Shown in pieces: positions 18,825 through 32,860 of a stretch of DNA of 64,000 nucleotides. A program made the position numbers and the translations under genes. Under the pieces are notes generated by a model that saw only the letters and a list, made by a program, of their open reading frames with translations, ran no database searches and was not told the origin of the DNA. Source of the stretch: Cacajao melanocephalus (Eukaryota; Chordata; Mammalia; Primates; Pitheciidae); NCBI GenBank assembly GCA_963573385.1, contig CAUYLG010034846.1, positions 27,099 to 91,098 on the forward strand, read 5' to 3'. Within the stretch, counting starts at the first letter, position 1. Every line of letters starts with the position of its first letter.

Positions 18825-20604
18825 CGGGTGACTTTCAAAGAGCCCTAAAGCACACACATTTCTCTGTTCCCTAGGAGCCAGGCGTTGGCCCATCTGGAAA
18901 GCTGAAGCCTGGGCTCAGCCGTGCCACAATCTAGGCATTCCACCTGCAGAAGCCCAAATGAGTGAGGTCCCTGCAGCATACTGCACAAACTCTCCAAGAA
19001 TAAACGGCCTGAAAATAAGGTTTGAGGAAACAAAAGAGCGGGGGAAGGGGGGTTCCTGGTAACCCAGTGTTCCTTATGGGAGACATGAGCCACCCCCAGA
19101 AGACCACGCACCCCGAGGAGACAGCATATATAAGAAGCAACAAATTTAAAACAGGAGAAAAAAACAAACACAAAGAAGCACTGAGGTGTGTGGTGGGGAC
19201 ACACACAGAAACACTCCCCACCCCCAGTGGCGGATTCTCTGGCACTTAGTTGTAAGACCCTTGCTGGAACCACATGGTCAGCTGGGTCCCCCTCCACCAG
19301 AGCCATGGCTCATACAGCAACACAGACCATGGGGAGCACCTGCTCACACACCTTCCACATCACGATCAAGTCCAGATCCCCCAGTTCAACACGCCTCCAC
19401 CCGGCCTCTTCCCCACCCCACCCCAAGCAGCCTCATCTCTGAAACCCTGGGTTTGCGTCTCGCCTCCACTCCACACTGACTATGATGTGAGGTCTACTTC
19501 CTTGTGGATTAAGATGAACGTACCATGTTCACCTCCCGCCTCCCAGGTCTGCTGTAAGGAATAAACGAGAGAACAAAGACCCTGCAGTTGACCCAGCGCT
19601 TGTCCTCAGTAGGCACGACGACAGCAGCTGTCATCTCACCATGGCTCTGCTCTTGTTCTGCCGCCCACACCACTGTCAGCTTTCAACAGCGCTCATCTCT
19701 CCAGACTCCTGTGCAGTCAAGGAAGCCTCCGTTCCCCAACAGGGCTGCTCGGGTGGTTCTGGGCAGACCAGGCACCTGTGTTTCTACCTCCTCCTGTGCA
19801 CCGGGGACCCATCCCCATGTTGGTGTCTCACAGCTTAAGGGTGCTGGTACAGACAGCAGACCTCCAAACACCGTGAGGACAAACTCCTGGATGTTTAGGA
19901 TCTGCTGGCAGACCCCTTTAATTAATTCTCAGGAAGACAGAGACGCAGGGTGATTCTCAGAAAACCCTCTGGAGATAAACATGCCACTGTGACTAATTTA
20001 AACCACACTAAAGTGCCCCAGTTTCAAGGCTTCCCACTTGAGGGCAATAAACGCAGCTATTCACTGCAGTCACTGTCTGATGTTACAATAGATGGCCTTA
20101 CGGAAGTGGATTATCCCAGTCCTGCTCCTTTCTTTCTCCATCACATTTTTTGGTAACAAAAGGAATATATGTTTGATATAGAAAAACTATAAAGCTTAAA
20201 AAAAAATTACAGAAAAGTATCACCCTTAAGCCAGCTCCCAGATTAGATCCTAGAATCTCTCTTCACCAGCACACACAGGAAGCAATTTCACTGAAATTCC
20301 GGGTACTGTCACTCTGCGAGACTCATCATCTGCCTCCTACCAGTGTTCTATTGTGTTTTCACTTCCTATTTCAAAAGAGTTCAGCAGTAAGGGTCATAAA
20401 ACACTGTGTATTAATTCTAAACACATTTGCTATTTGTTTTTCAGAACTATGAAAATCGTTTTAAAGAAAACCTAGGATGGCAGAAAGGCTGAGCTGAGTG
20501 CAAACACACAGAGGAGGAAGGCCACACGTCCTAGCCAGCTGCAGCTGTCCCTGGTTTACCCGGCAGTGCCACTGTTTACACCCAAAGCCTTTCCCCTGTA
20601 GGAA

Positions 20605-20612
20605 TGACGTCA
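20605..20612. promoter_or_regulatory. Palindromic CRE (TGACGTCA) in intron 1
   Basis: A perfect cAMP-response-element octamer, including its CpG, in a repeat-free part of the large first intron. Binding is inferred from sequence only. Confidence 0.5.
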
Positions 20613-21857
20613 CCTGGAGCAAGCTGGAATCTGGGCACAAGAGAAGAGGACAAATCAGGCTGGCCTGTCTCTGGCAGCGAGTGACTTCCTTCAGCCCAGA
20701 GAAAGCATTCCTCCCCATGTTCCTAAACCCTATGTCCTCACAGAGACTCACAGAAAAAAACACAGGACAGTAAAGAAACCGAGATTGGTTCCATCATTCT
20801 CCAAATAATAACCACTGACTCTAAACTCTCGCCTAACCTCCAGGTAACTAACGGCCTCTCTGCAGCAAACACTCCCTATAGAGGATGAACCACCTTTGCA
20901 GGCAGTAGCTTTCTCTACATACAAACTTCCAAAAGGAAGTGGGGACTGAGGGCCAAATGTCACCTCCTGCACTTACTGTTCTCTCAGCAACAAAGTGGGG
21001 ACAGGCCGCTGCTTTAGAAGGAAGAGATGACGATCCCCAGGTGTGACACCAGCACCCTGATGCAATGCTCCTTGGCATGGAGGAGTGCAGCAGATAGTGG
21101 TGGTTACGCCATCACCCCCTGCCAGCTGGCTGAACTCCCTGCCTCCGGGGCTTTGGGCTCCCCTTCTCAAGAGGTCTGGAGGGAGGGACAGAGAGGTTCA
21201 CCCTCGGTATGTGTAAGAAAGTTGTGCCAATGACCAGACATCAAAACCAGCCTTACCTCTGGGCCTCACCATGCTCTGCAGCCACCACAGCAAATGGCAG
21301 TTCTCCAAATTCTGACACAAAAAGCCACGCTCAATCATGGGGAGAGGCAGCAGAGCGGTGCTCTGACACAAGTACCCCTGCACCCATGTATGTAAATAGG
21401 GCTGTGCATGCATCTCCACATACACACATCCCAGAAACGGCCCTTAACTCAATTCCATCTGATTCACAGACACAGTATTTAGAATACAGGGGGCTTCTGG
21501 TTAAACATGGCAGAAAGACTGAGGGCTTGTACAGCTCATCCTTCCAAAACCCCCTAAAATGAAAACAAACATCAAAGAACCCAAACAACAGGGACAGTTT
21601 TAGCAAAGAGTCGGCCCAAGTATGAACAGATTTCACAGACTGAAAGGCGCCACAAGGACTGCAGAGGAGAAAACTTCCCTTCACCCACGATATCAGAAGG
21701 CTCAGAAGGCCTAGGAGGCGGCAGGCCCCTTGCACGAAAGGGGAAGGCGGGAACGCCAATGTGGGGGAAATGGCTGAAGGCTGCATGTGCAACAGCTAGA
21801 CACCCACGGCCCCTTCTCTCTCCTACTGGATAAATTAAACAAGAGAAGTCTAGACTT

Positions 21858-21993
21858 GGCCGGGCGTGGTGGCTCACACCTGTAATCCAAGCACTTTGGA
21901 GGCCAAGGTGGGCGGATCACCTGAGGTCGGGAGTTCAAGACCAGCCTGACCAACATGGTGAAACCCCGTCTTAAAAAAAAAAAAAAAAAAAAA
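21858..21993 (+). mobile_element. Left-arm-only Alu with own target duplication
   Basis: GGCCGGGCGTGGTGGCTC head, one arm to AACCCCGTCTT, then over 20 pure A's. The 13-base sequence GAAGTCTAGACTT occurs at 21845-21857 and 21996-22008. Confidence 0.93.
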
Positions 21994-22599
21994 GGGAAGT
22001 CTAGACTTTAGAACACAGGGTCAGATGGGGAAGAGGTAGGGAATGGAGACCCCAAAAAAAAGGAAAGAGAAAACCTGAGTGGCAAACCTCAGAAACCTCA
22101 GGCCCCCCACTTCTGCCGCTCCTCATAGGAGGGCAGCAGACAAACACCATACCACCCTTCACTCCCCAGGCAAAGGTGAGGGAGTCTTCTCTTGAAAAAC
22201 CAGCCCCAGAGAAAGAAAAACTATACGCACCAACATGGGACTCAAGAAATGAAAAGGCCAGCCTCCCACCCAGGCACCCACACTGAGGAGCCTACCCAGC
22301 TTCCAATCAGCTGTGTGTGCCAGAGACCACAGGTATCTGAGAGATGACCAACTAAAAGACAGATATCAAATAAATAGACAAAATAACAGAGGAAATGGAG
22401 AGTGCCAGGGACCAAAGATTAAAAATATGTATTACAAAAATAATATCCTCAGATAATTAAGAGAAGATACCGAATCCATGAAATAAACATGTTTTTTTAT
22501 CCCTTAAAGGAAAACTAGAAAACAAGAATCACTCTAGTTAGAATTAAGCAAGTGATAGCCCAAACCCCATAACCTCAGGATAATCATGAAGAAGGCATC

Positions 22600-23465
22600 T
22601 GACAAATCTCAATCAAGAAACACTCTACTAAATAACTGACTGGTACACCTCAAAACTGTCAAGGTCATCAAAAACTTAGCTGTCACAGTCTAGTGGAAAC
22701 TATGGGGACATGACTAAATTTAATGTGGAACCCTGAAACAGAAAAAAAGACACTGGGTACAAACTAAAAACATCTGAATAAAACAAACTTTAGTCGATAA
22801 TAATGTATCAATACTGGTTGTTATAAGTAAAATTTCGATGCTACAAAAGAAATAGCATTCGAAGATATGTCCTCTCAGCAAGGCAGTTTACTTCTAGAGA
22901 AGGGTGAAGGGTGCATGGACAGAGCAATGATGGCTGCCACATGCTTGGACGAGGGGGTAGGGGTACTTACGCTTGGACAAGGGGGTCGTCCCTGCTGCTG
23001 TGTCGTCCCCTATTGGCTAGGGTTAGACTGCACAAGCTAGACTAATCCTGACTGGCTATTTTAGAAAGAGCAGGGTCCAAGCTAGAGTGGCAGGGTGGGT
23101 GTTTTGGCAGTAAGGACGGTTATGGGTGTGTCAGAGGAGGTAGCCAGGGATGACCAGGTGACCGGGATGTGTCAAGATGGAGCTGGGGGAAGGGGAGCAG
23201 ATGTGAACTACTGAAGAACTGGTGGAGAAAGTTGTTTACTGGAATTACAAGGAAGATAAACTTTAAAACACAGATTTAAAGAAGAGAGCTGAACATACAT
23301 ACTGATTCTTTGAAGAGAAACGCGGGGTTCACTATAACATGGCTCATCAGTTGTGACGAATATACCATACTAACGTAAAATGTTTATAATGGGGGCAAAC
23401 TAGGAGTAGGCTATATGGGAACTCCAACTTTTCTGTACACCTAAACTATTCCAAAGCAAAAAAAT
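22600..23465 (+). mobile_element. Old L1 3' region, interrupted
   Basis: 22620-22850 (ACTGGTACACCTC, GTGGAACCCTG, AACTTTAGTC..ATCAATACTGG) and 23340-23465 (ACGAATATACCATACTAACG, ATATGGGAACTCC, TTCTGTACACCTAAACTATT) fit adjacent parts of an L1M-type 3' end. The block between them does not belong to it. Confidence 0.55.
22855..23330. mobile_element. LTR-like block inside the L1
   Basis: A GC-richer, non-LINE block with GTCGTCCCCTATTGGCTAGG and TTATGGGTGTGTCAGAGG. It resembles an endogenous-retrovirus LTR; family and exact ends not assigned. Confidence 0.4.
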
Positions 23466-24006
23466 CCAATTAGAAGAGCAGGAAGAGCAACCCAAGCAAA
23501 TCTCAGAAAATCAACATGTATAAATGCTAGTCACACCCTACCCCCTAAATCAAAGGATTAGTCCAGGAGTCCAGATTTAACTAGGAGTTCCAGAAACACG
23601 GGGGTGGGGTGGGGAGAAGGAAGGGAAGAAATTATCAAGTAAAAAATGCCAAAAATAATTCCCAGAGTGCAAGCAGCCAAGTAGCCAAGACTTCAAAGGC
23701 CCACCAAGTGCTCAGAACAATGGATGTAAAAACAACACAAGGTACGACGTGAAATTTCAGAATGTCAGAGATACAGTTCCAGAACCTAAAGCTTCTAAAA
23801 GGCATCCTTCCTCCAAAAGAGGTCCCAGAGAGAACAATCAGAATGACAAAGAGTTCTCAGGAGTAACAATGATGGAGACTTCTCACCAGCATCACTACCC
23901 TCTCTGGGAAATGATTTTCAATCTAGAATCTAATACTCAGCTGACCAAGTCAAGTGTAGGGAGAGAAAAAGACTTTTTCAGACTTACATAAGAACTCAAA
24001 GCACTG
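23466..24006. other. AT-rich intronic DNA, possible old LINE
   Basis: Purine-rich and AT-rich. The 80-codon frame at 23749-23991 lacks exon borders and looks like decayed repeat sequence. Confidence 0.4.
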
Positions 24007-24305
<299 letters not shown>

Positions 24306-24585
24306 CAAAACAGGATTTTTTTAAGAGAGCAAACAGAGGGACAGGCAATGTCACTGGGCCCATCCCTGTCTGCCTACCCAGCAGTTAATTTTCCCTTCCT
24401 CCTTCGATGGAGCCTGAGGAAAGCTGACTCAGCCCCAGGGAAGGGGATCCTGGCCTAACAGAAGACCAGCCACCATTCAAACGACTGGATCAGAATGGGT
24501 GCATCCAAATAATCTGAAACCTGTCTACTTCTGTACTTGCAATTCCTTGAGTCAATGAACATCCTTATTGTTTAAGATAGTTGCC

Positions 24586-24884
24586 GGCAGCTGGGTGTGG
24601 TGGCTCACATCCGTAATCCCAGCACTTTGGGGGGCCGACGTGGGTGGATCACCTGAGGTCAGGAGTTTGAGACCAGCCTGACCAGTATGGTGAAACCTCA
24701 TCTCTACTAAAAATACAAAAATTAGCTGGGTATGGTGGCACACACCTGTAGTCCCAGCTATTCGGGAGGCTGAGACAGGAGAATTGCTTGAACTCAGGAG
24801 GCAGGGGTTGCAGTGAGCCAAGACTGGGCCACCGCACTCCAGCCTAGGAAACAGAGCCAAGACTCTGTTTCAAAAAAAAAAAAA
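24586..24884 (+). mobile_element. Alu, full length
   Basis: AGCTGGGTGTGGTGGCTC head; flanked by AAGATAGTTGC on both sides (24574-24584 and about 24883-24893). Confidence 0.95.
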
Positions 24885-24951
24885 GATAGTTGCTGTCATG
24901 ATGTCCAAATTACCTAACCAACACAAACAGAATCCAGGAAATAAGGACTCA

Positions 24952-25312
<361 letters not shown>

Positions 25313-25477
25313 AGCCCAAGATGGCAGCCACAACACGAGCCAAAGGGCAACAGTCCCGGTAAGAACCAGATAGAGGTTTCTGGAGGAACAAACAAGATGG
25401 ATTATCTACCATTTCCAGGCAATTAGAAATTAGTATTGATTGCATTTTATTGGAGCAATGTAAAAAGTAAAAGATAC

Positions 25478-25755
25478 AGCCAGGTGCAGTGGCTCACACC
25501 TGTAATCCCCCCATTTTGGGAGGCCAAGACGGGCAGATCATGAGGTCAGGAGTTCAAAACCAGCCCGACCAACATGGTGAAACCCCATCTCTACTAAAAA
25601 TATAAAAATTAGCCGGGCACGGTGGTGCACGCCTGTAATCTCAGCTACTCCGGAGGCTGAGGCAGAAGAATCACTTGAATCCTGGAGGCAGAGGTTGCAG
25701 CCGAGATTGCACCACTGCACTCCAGCTGGGGTGACAGAGACGGAGTCTCTGTTAA
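25478..25755 (+). mobile_element. Alu
   Basis: CAGCCAGGTGCAGTGGCTC head; little A tail; AAAAGATAC on each side. Confidence 0.93.
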
Positions 25756-25779
25756 AAGATACAAAATGTAATGCAGTTC

Positions 25780-26660
25780 AATGCATCAAATTTTTCTACT
25801 TTAGTGTTTTCTGTGCTCAAGGAATTTTGTCTTCTCCAAAATCATGAAGACATTCTATGTTTTATCCTAGAAGCTTTGGTTTATCTTTCATGTTTACATC
25901 TATGAGCTACCTAATACTGATTTCTGGATATGATTTGTGATAAAAGATTCATTTTTTTCCCCCTCATGGAGAGTTCAGTTCTTCCAGTACCTTTTTTGAA
26001 AAGGCCATCTTTTCTTTGTCATGTGTCATAAATTAAATGACTGTCAATGTACCGTCTGTTTCAAGACTGTTCCATCCAATCATCCTATTTGTCTATCTTT
26101 TTGGCAACACTCCACTGTCTTAATCACTGCAGTTTTTATAAAGTCTGGATATCTGGTACGATACGTCCTTCAGCTTTGTTTTTCTTCAAGAATGCTTTGA
26201 TTAGTCAGGTGAGGTGGCTCACACCTATAACCCAGCATTTTGGGAGGCCGAGCCAGGAGGAGCTCTCAAAGCTAGGAGTTTGAGATCAGCCTGGGCAACA
26301 CAGTGAGAGCCCACCTCTACTAAAAATTAGCTGGATGTGTTGGTACATGCCTATAGTCCCAGCTACTCGGGAGGGTGAGGCTGGAGGATCTCCTTAGCCC
26401 AGGATTTTGAGGCTACAGTGACTTATAATCATCCCACTGCACTCTAGCCTGAGCAACAGCAAAACTCCATCTCAAAAAAGAAAAAAAAAGAGAGAATGCT
26501 TTGATTATTCTTGGCGCTTCTGCATTTTCATATAAATTTCAGAATGAGTTTGTCCATTTCCAAAAGAAACGGCAAAAACAAAAGAAAAGCTGCTGGGATT
26601 TTCACTAGAATTACAAGGAATCTAGAGTTAATTTGCAAAGAAGTGACATCTTTACAACCG
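25780..26660 (-). mobile_element. Old L1 fragment split by an Alu
   Basis: Phrases TCTGGATATCTGGTACGATA, CTTCAGCTTTGTTTTTCTTC and ATTCTTGGCGCTTCTGCATT are typical of antisense L1 sequence. The Alu at 26204-26492 divides it. Confidence 0.6.
26204..26492 (+). mobile_element. Alu inserted in L1
   Basis: GTCAGGTGAGGTGGCTC head; AGAATGCTTTGATTA duplicated at 26189-26203 and 26493-26507. Confidence 0.94.
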
Positions 26661-27168
26661 GAGCAGAACAAGGATGACCCTCACACACCTGGTACCATCA
26701 CTGAGAGATGGCAGCCACCCATACAGCCACCATATGCCCACCCATGGCTAGGCAACTCTATTCCTAGGTACGTGCCCAGCAGCGTGCGCACACACACGCA
26801 GGCACGCACTGAAGGCCACGCCAATGACACTGTTTGGAAGAGCTATGGAAATGAGCTCGGTCTGTCACAAGAATAAATATAACCACATAACCAAAAACCA
26901 TTCTACAGTAAGAACAAATAAACATATAAAATTACACAGATGAAACTCACATACAAAAAAAGGTTGACTCAAAGGAGACAGACACAAAAGAGCAAGCAGC
27001 AGGGTAGTTTTAAAAGGGCCAAGGGGACCACCCACAACGAAAGAACAAACATTAGGAAAAACAGAAATCTGTCCACCTTGGTAGATCAGCCCATCAAGAT
27101 GGAGAAGGTCAAGGCAGATAAGCAAACATGTTCTAAAAGTGACTATATTAGACTTTAAGAAAAATCCA

Positions 27169-27470
27169 GGCCAGGTACAGTGGCTCACACTCGTAATCCC
27201 CACACTCTGAGAGTCTGAAGTGGGAGGATCACTTGAGGTGAGGAGTTTGAGACCAGTCTAGGCAACATAGCAAGACACCATCTCTACGAAAAACATATAC
27301 ATATATTTTTTAAATTACATGGGCGTGGTGACACGTGCCTGGGTCCCAGCTACTCAGGAGACTTCATTGAGTCAGGAGTTTGGGGCTGCAATAAGCCATG
27401 ACTGTGCCACTACACTCCAGCCTGAGTGACAGAACAAGCCCCTGTCTGAAAAGAAATGAGAAAAGAAAAA
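27169..27470 (+). mobile_element. Alu, diverged
   Basis: GGCCAGGTACAGTGGCTC head; GAAAAATCC repeats on both sides. Confidence 0.92.
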
Positions 27471-27475
27471 GAAAA

Positions 27476-28260
27476 ATCCCAAATTCTGAAAAGCAAAGTT
27501 CTCTGACAACAGTGCAATAAAACAAGACATGATAAACGTAGAATTAAGAATAACCCTAACAGCTGGAAAACTTAACACACTCTACTGAAAAACTTAGTGG
27601 AATTCAAAACCACACCTGCAGAGTATCTAGAAAATAGTACACATAAAAAATAGAACACTACATAATAAAACTTTACCTTCCTGCCCATGGAGTCTCACTC
27701 TGTCACCCAGTCTGGAACGCAGTGGCACGATTTTGGCTCACTGCAACCTCTGCCTCCCAGGTTCAACGATTATCCTGCCTCAGTCTCCCAAGTAGCTGGC
27801 ATTACAGGCGCGTGCCACCACACTGGCTAATTTTTGTATTTTTAGTAGAGACGGGGTTTCACCATGTTGCCCAGGTTGGTCTCAAACTCCTGATCTCAGG
27901 TGATCCTCCCACTTTGGACTTCCATGTTATGGGATTACATGCCATAACAAAACTTTCAAATCCAAAATACATTTGTACTCAGAGGATACCCTAAAAACCA
28001 AATTCCTAACAAAAAAGAATGAAATACCAATTAAGCATCTGATTTAAGAAATCAGAAAAAAAACCAATGCAATTGAATGTAAGGGAAAGCAGAAACAATG
28101 AAGAAAAAGCCTAAAGAGAACTAGGGAATGTAACAAAACATTTGCATAAAATTGCAGTTAGGAATAGGAGCTCTTCCAATCAGGTGAGGTCCACAAGGAA
28201 AAAAAGAAAAGAAAAAAAACGAATAAAAATAGTTCCTGGAAGCAAGAAACAAAATAAACC
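27476..28260 (+). mobile_element. AT-rich LINE-like sequence split by an Alu
   Basis: A-rich stretches (CAATAAAACAAGACATGATA, AAACTTAGTGGAATTCAAAA) resemble sense-strand L1; heavily decayed. Confidence 0.45.
27688..27938 (-). mobile_element. Alu, 3' tail missing
   Basis: Starts in ATGGAGTCTCACTCTG without a T tract; decayed end around GGGATTACATGCC. Confidence 0.9.
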
Positions 28261-28261
28261 A

Positions 28262-28350
28262 CTACTCAGAGAAAGGTATTATATTAGTACTTCCATGTTA
28301 TAGACGTCAAGGCTCAGCAGCATTAAATAACTGGCCCAGGGTCACTACCA
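28262..28350 (+). mobile_element. MIR-like fragment
   Basis: CAAGGCTCAGCAGCATTAAATAACTGGCCCAGGGTCAC core matches MIR layout in two adjoining pieces. Confidence 0.5.
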
Positions 28351-29423
28351 TCCAGTTAGTGAATCTAAAACCCTGAACCTGACCCAGCCGTGATGTGACA
28401 TCCAGACACACTTGGGCAGTGTCAGGCACTGGAGGAACAACGCCTGCTGCCATGATTGGGAGGACCATGCTGTGGGCCCCAGAGAATGACCCCGTCTACC
28501 CATAGTACTCCCTGGCCCTGCCAGTGCTCCAGGGGACCTGCGGTGAATGTGAAGTGCAGGCCTGGCCTGCAGTGGGGTGTGAGCTGGCGCTGGCACTGAC
28601 ATCTTTACTGTAATACAGCATCCCACACCCCCAGAGTCTACACCAGCTCTGGGCTCCTCACCCACAGGGTCTGCCTAGAGTCCCTCCTCATCTAGCTCAC
28701 AGGCAGGCAGGCTTGGGCTGAAGCCTGAAGAGGACTCTGGCTGGAAAGCTCATTTGCAGTCTCCAAGGTCCTGCCTACCTCCCCTTTTGAAGATGCAGTT
28801 AATTTAGCAAGGGGGAGTGGCAGGGAAGATGATTTCAATATACGGTGAAGAACAGCTGGACAGGCCTCCCTCTCTGGTATTTAACAAGGATCTGGCAAGT
28901 AAAAGAAATACATGGCCTTCTTTCAGTTTCTCCTTCCTTTTCCACCTCCAAATAATGGTGAATTAACAAATGAGAAGTACTCTGCAAATGCAACCAAAAT
29001 CTATGGTCTTCATTGTAAAATCTGATTTACTAGAGAAGAGAAATCGGAGACAGCATTTGGATTGGACTGTTCCTTCTAACTAGATCAACAAAGCAGTTTC
29101 TGAGGGCCACTGACACATCAACAGAGACAGGCAATAGAACTGGTTAACTTCACAGGAACTGCTGGGGCCCAGCACCAGGGGCCAGGGCACAGTGGATGGG
29201 TCTGCGTGAAATGCGAAGCCTGGAGCAGCTCTTGCCTCACCGTAGGTTTCAGCTGGCACCAGGAAAAAGCCACCAACACAGCAGCTGCCTCAGCCCAGCC
29301 TGGCCCAGCCCCCATGGGCTCCACTGTACTGAAGCACATGCAAGTTACCTTTGTTATTATCTCTGTAATCAATACATGTTACTAATACACATTCAGTGAG
29401 ACAACTTCAAAAGATAATAACGT

Positions 29424-29713
29424 GGCCGGGTACAGTGGCTCATGCCTATAAACCCCAGTACTTTGGGAGCCGGAGATGGGCAGATCACCTGGGATCAGGA
29501 GATCAAGACCAGCCTGGCCAACATGGTGAAACCCCGTCTCTACTAAAAATACAAAAGTAGCTGTCATGGTGGCAGGCATAGCTACTCAGGAGGCTGAGTC
29601 AGGAGAACTGCTTAAGCCCAGGAGGTGGAGGTTGCAGTGAGCCGAGATCGTGCCACTACACTCCAGCCTGGGCGACAAGAGCAAAACTACATCTCAAAAA
29701 AAAAAAAAAAAAA
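29424..29713 (+). mobile_element. Alu
   Basis: GGCCGGGTACAGTGGCTC head and A17 tail. Confidence 0.94.
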
Positions 29714-29734
29714 GATATTAATGTGTGCACAGGA

Positions 29735-30579
<845 letters not shown>

Positions 30580-30869
30580 TCAGATGCCCTTCGGCAGTAA
30601 ATGCCCAGTCAGGCACAGAACACAGCCTACTTACAACAACCCATCCTCCTCTTCCCACCCTCTCTAGCTGTGGCACTCCCACAGTTCAGCTGGAGGAGGT
30701 GGATTAGAGCCAACAATGACTATCACCAGAGGCACCAAAGGACTCCTTAGCAACCATTCCAACCTGGATGCAATGCCTCCTGTCACCCCGTGAGGAAATA
30801 CTCCCTCGGGCTGCTTGAATAAACATTACAGCCGCAGAGAGCATCCTCCTAACCACTGAGGTGGCTGTC

Positions 30870-30960
30870 CTTACTATCACCACATATTTGCAGATAAGGC
30901 AACAGAGGCTCAGAGGTGAAGCGAGGGAAAGGGTCACACGATGCCCTCTTCACTCTACCA
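30870..30960 (+). mobile_element. MIR-like fragment
   Basis: ATTTGCAGATAAGGCAACAG and AGGCTCAGAGGTGAAG, the MIR core. Confidence 0.45.
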
Positions 30961-32009
30961 CAGCCTCAGAGCTGCCACAAGCCCTCGGGTGTTTGCTGCT
31001 ATAGAGATGGTTCATCGCAACTCAGCCCCGACAAAGGCACTTTCTCTTTGACAAAAATAAATAAATCCAAAAATACTGACGTGGGAGCTAAAAGGGCTGG
31101 GTTGGTGTAAATCATCTCCAGCAAAGGCCAAAAGATGGACCCCGGAAGCCACACACAATTTCTCTTCCAACCCTCAGAAACTAGAGGAAACCAAGGACAA
31201 TTGCTGGTGAGGCCAGGTCTAAAGTAATAAAGAAAGAAGGAGCAGACCCAAAATAAGGGCTGGGGATTACTACTCCAGGGACATTCCCAGGTACACAAGC
31301 TGTGGCTTCAGAATGGCGAGAAAGGGGAGCATGTGCCCTCCCTGCAAATATACTACACACATCATGAACACCTTACCCACAGAACCCTCACCCCACCACA
31401 ACGCTATACTCACAACTTTCCTACGCCACCCACCATCTCCCCCAAGCTCTTAAAAACTCAGACTGCACTTCCCCATTACCCTGAAGGGCATGCCCACCTT
31501 CCCCCTCCTCCCATCCCCCCAGCCACATCAACAGCAAATAGTAAAGCTTCTTTGGAAGCAGCACTTGTTAATTAAACCCACTCTATGCCACTGCTGAACT
31601 TTACCAATACAACATTATGATTCATCCAGGATGTACAAAGAATTACAATGGCCCTTTTTTTCCCCTTAATATAAGAAAAAGCTGAAGTGACCACACTAAG
31701 GAGCCATATATGAGATGTCTTTGCTTGTATTAAGGTCTACCTATAAACAGTCACACCTCCCACCTTCCAGTGGTCATTTCTGGTTTAGAATTCATATGCA
31801 CAGTTAAAACACTTCCCTTAGTTAAAAACAATTATTTAAGACAGCAGTCCTCCCTTGATATTAAAAAGAAACAGCAGGGAGGAAGGAATGAATTTCACTT
31901 TCTACTCTGCACTTCTGGAGCTTGATGTTTGTAACAAGTCTGTATTGTAACTGTTACATTATTTTTAAGATCTCAGTAAACTGAGCAACATAGTATCAAC
32001 ACCATATAC

Positions 32010-32175
32010 TGTTCGGAGTTGACTAGGTTTCCTACACTGTACTAACTCCATCCCAGAAATTAGGCCAATCTTCACAGCAATGCTATGAGACAGGTTCCAC
32101 ACCCACTTGGCAGATAAGAAAACAAACTTAAAGGAACAAAAGAGATGATTTGTTCAAGACTGAATTCACAGCAGG
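32010..32175 (+). mobile_element. MIR
   Basis: TTCACAGCAATGCTATGAGA, GCAGATAAGAAAAC and TTGTTCAAGACTG in MIR order. Confidence 0.6.
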
Positions 32176-32654
32176 TAGGTCTAAGAAGCTGAAAGGAACA
32201 CTCCTGTTGGCCCGGGGCCAAGTCAGGGCTGTCGCTGGCCGGAGCAGCAGAGTCTCCCTCGCAGTCGGATCCCACAAACCGCCTTAACATGCCTACCTTT
32301 ATTCCAAGACATTTACCTGAAACTCTCCAAGAACAGAACAGACTAGACATAGAGCAGCTGCCAGCGATCAAACACCCTTGTTTGCAGGAACAGACGTCTG
32401 CAGAGGTGTTCAACGTGGAGAGATGGATGGAATAAAGAGCCCCAATGCACCTGCGCATGGAAGGCCCTTGCTAGTTAAGGTGACTGAGCTCCAGGATGTG
32501 AGGGCAATGCGCTGTGGGTCCAAATCTTTAGCATGTAGCGCAGTGCTGAGCACACAATTAGAAACCTCAACACCTAGGTAACAAACAAGTCCCAAGTGTA
32601 CAAGCCTGCCTGCTCCAAACCCCCAGGCCCCGGTGGAAGGCTGAATCCAGGAAC

Positions 32655-32860
32655 CATTAATAGCTGCGGTCTATGGAGAACCTGCTGCCTTGTGCCAGAT
32701 GCCCTATCAACTCTGCAGCACATGACCCTCTGAATCCTTTCCCCGATCCTATGAAGGTATTACTATCACATTTTGCAGAGGAAGAGAATGGAGATGAAAA
32801 GATATAAAAACTGGCCCCAGATCACCCAGCTTCTAAGTGGTAGAACCTGGACTTGAAGGC
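32655..32860 (+). mobile_element. MIR
   Basis: CTTGTGCCAGATGCC, CCTATGAAGGTATTACTATC and CAGATCACCCAGCTTCTAAG cover most of a MIR. Confidence 0.75.

Noticed and set aside
18845..19306. 153-codon minus-strand frame
   Set aside because: Low-complexity hydrophobic translation of intronic sequence; the expected PRRC2B protein order has no exon here.
19022..19564. Overlapping 75-97 codon frames near 19.0-19.6 kb
   Set aside because: Three frames are open at once in Pro/Ser/Thr/His-rich composition, with no splice sites or homology I recognise.
32072..32458. 128-codon minus-strand frame containing an acidic SDCEGDSAAPASDSPD stretch
   Set aside because: Partly MIR-derived; the remainder lacks exon borders and does not fit the PRRC2B protein order.
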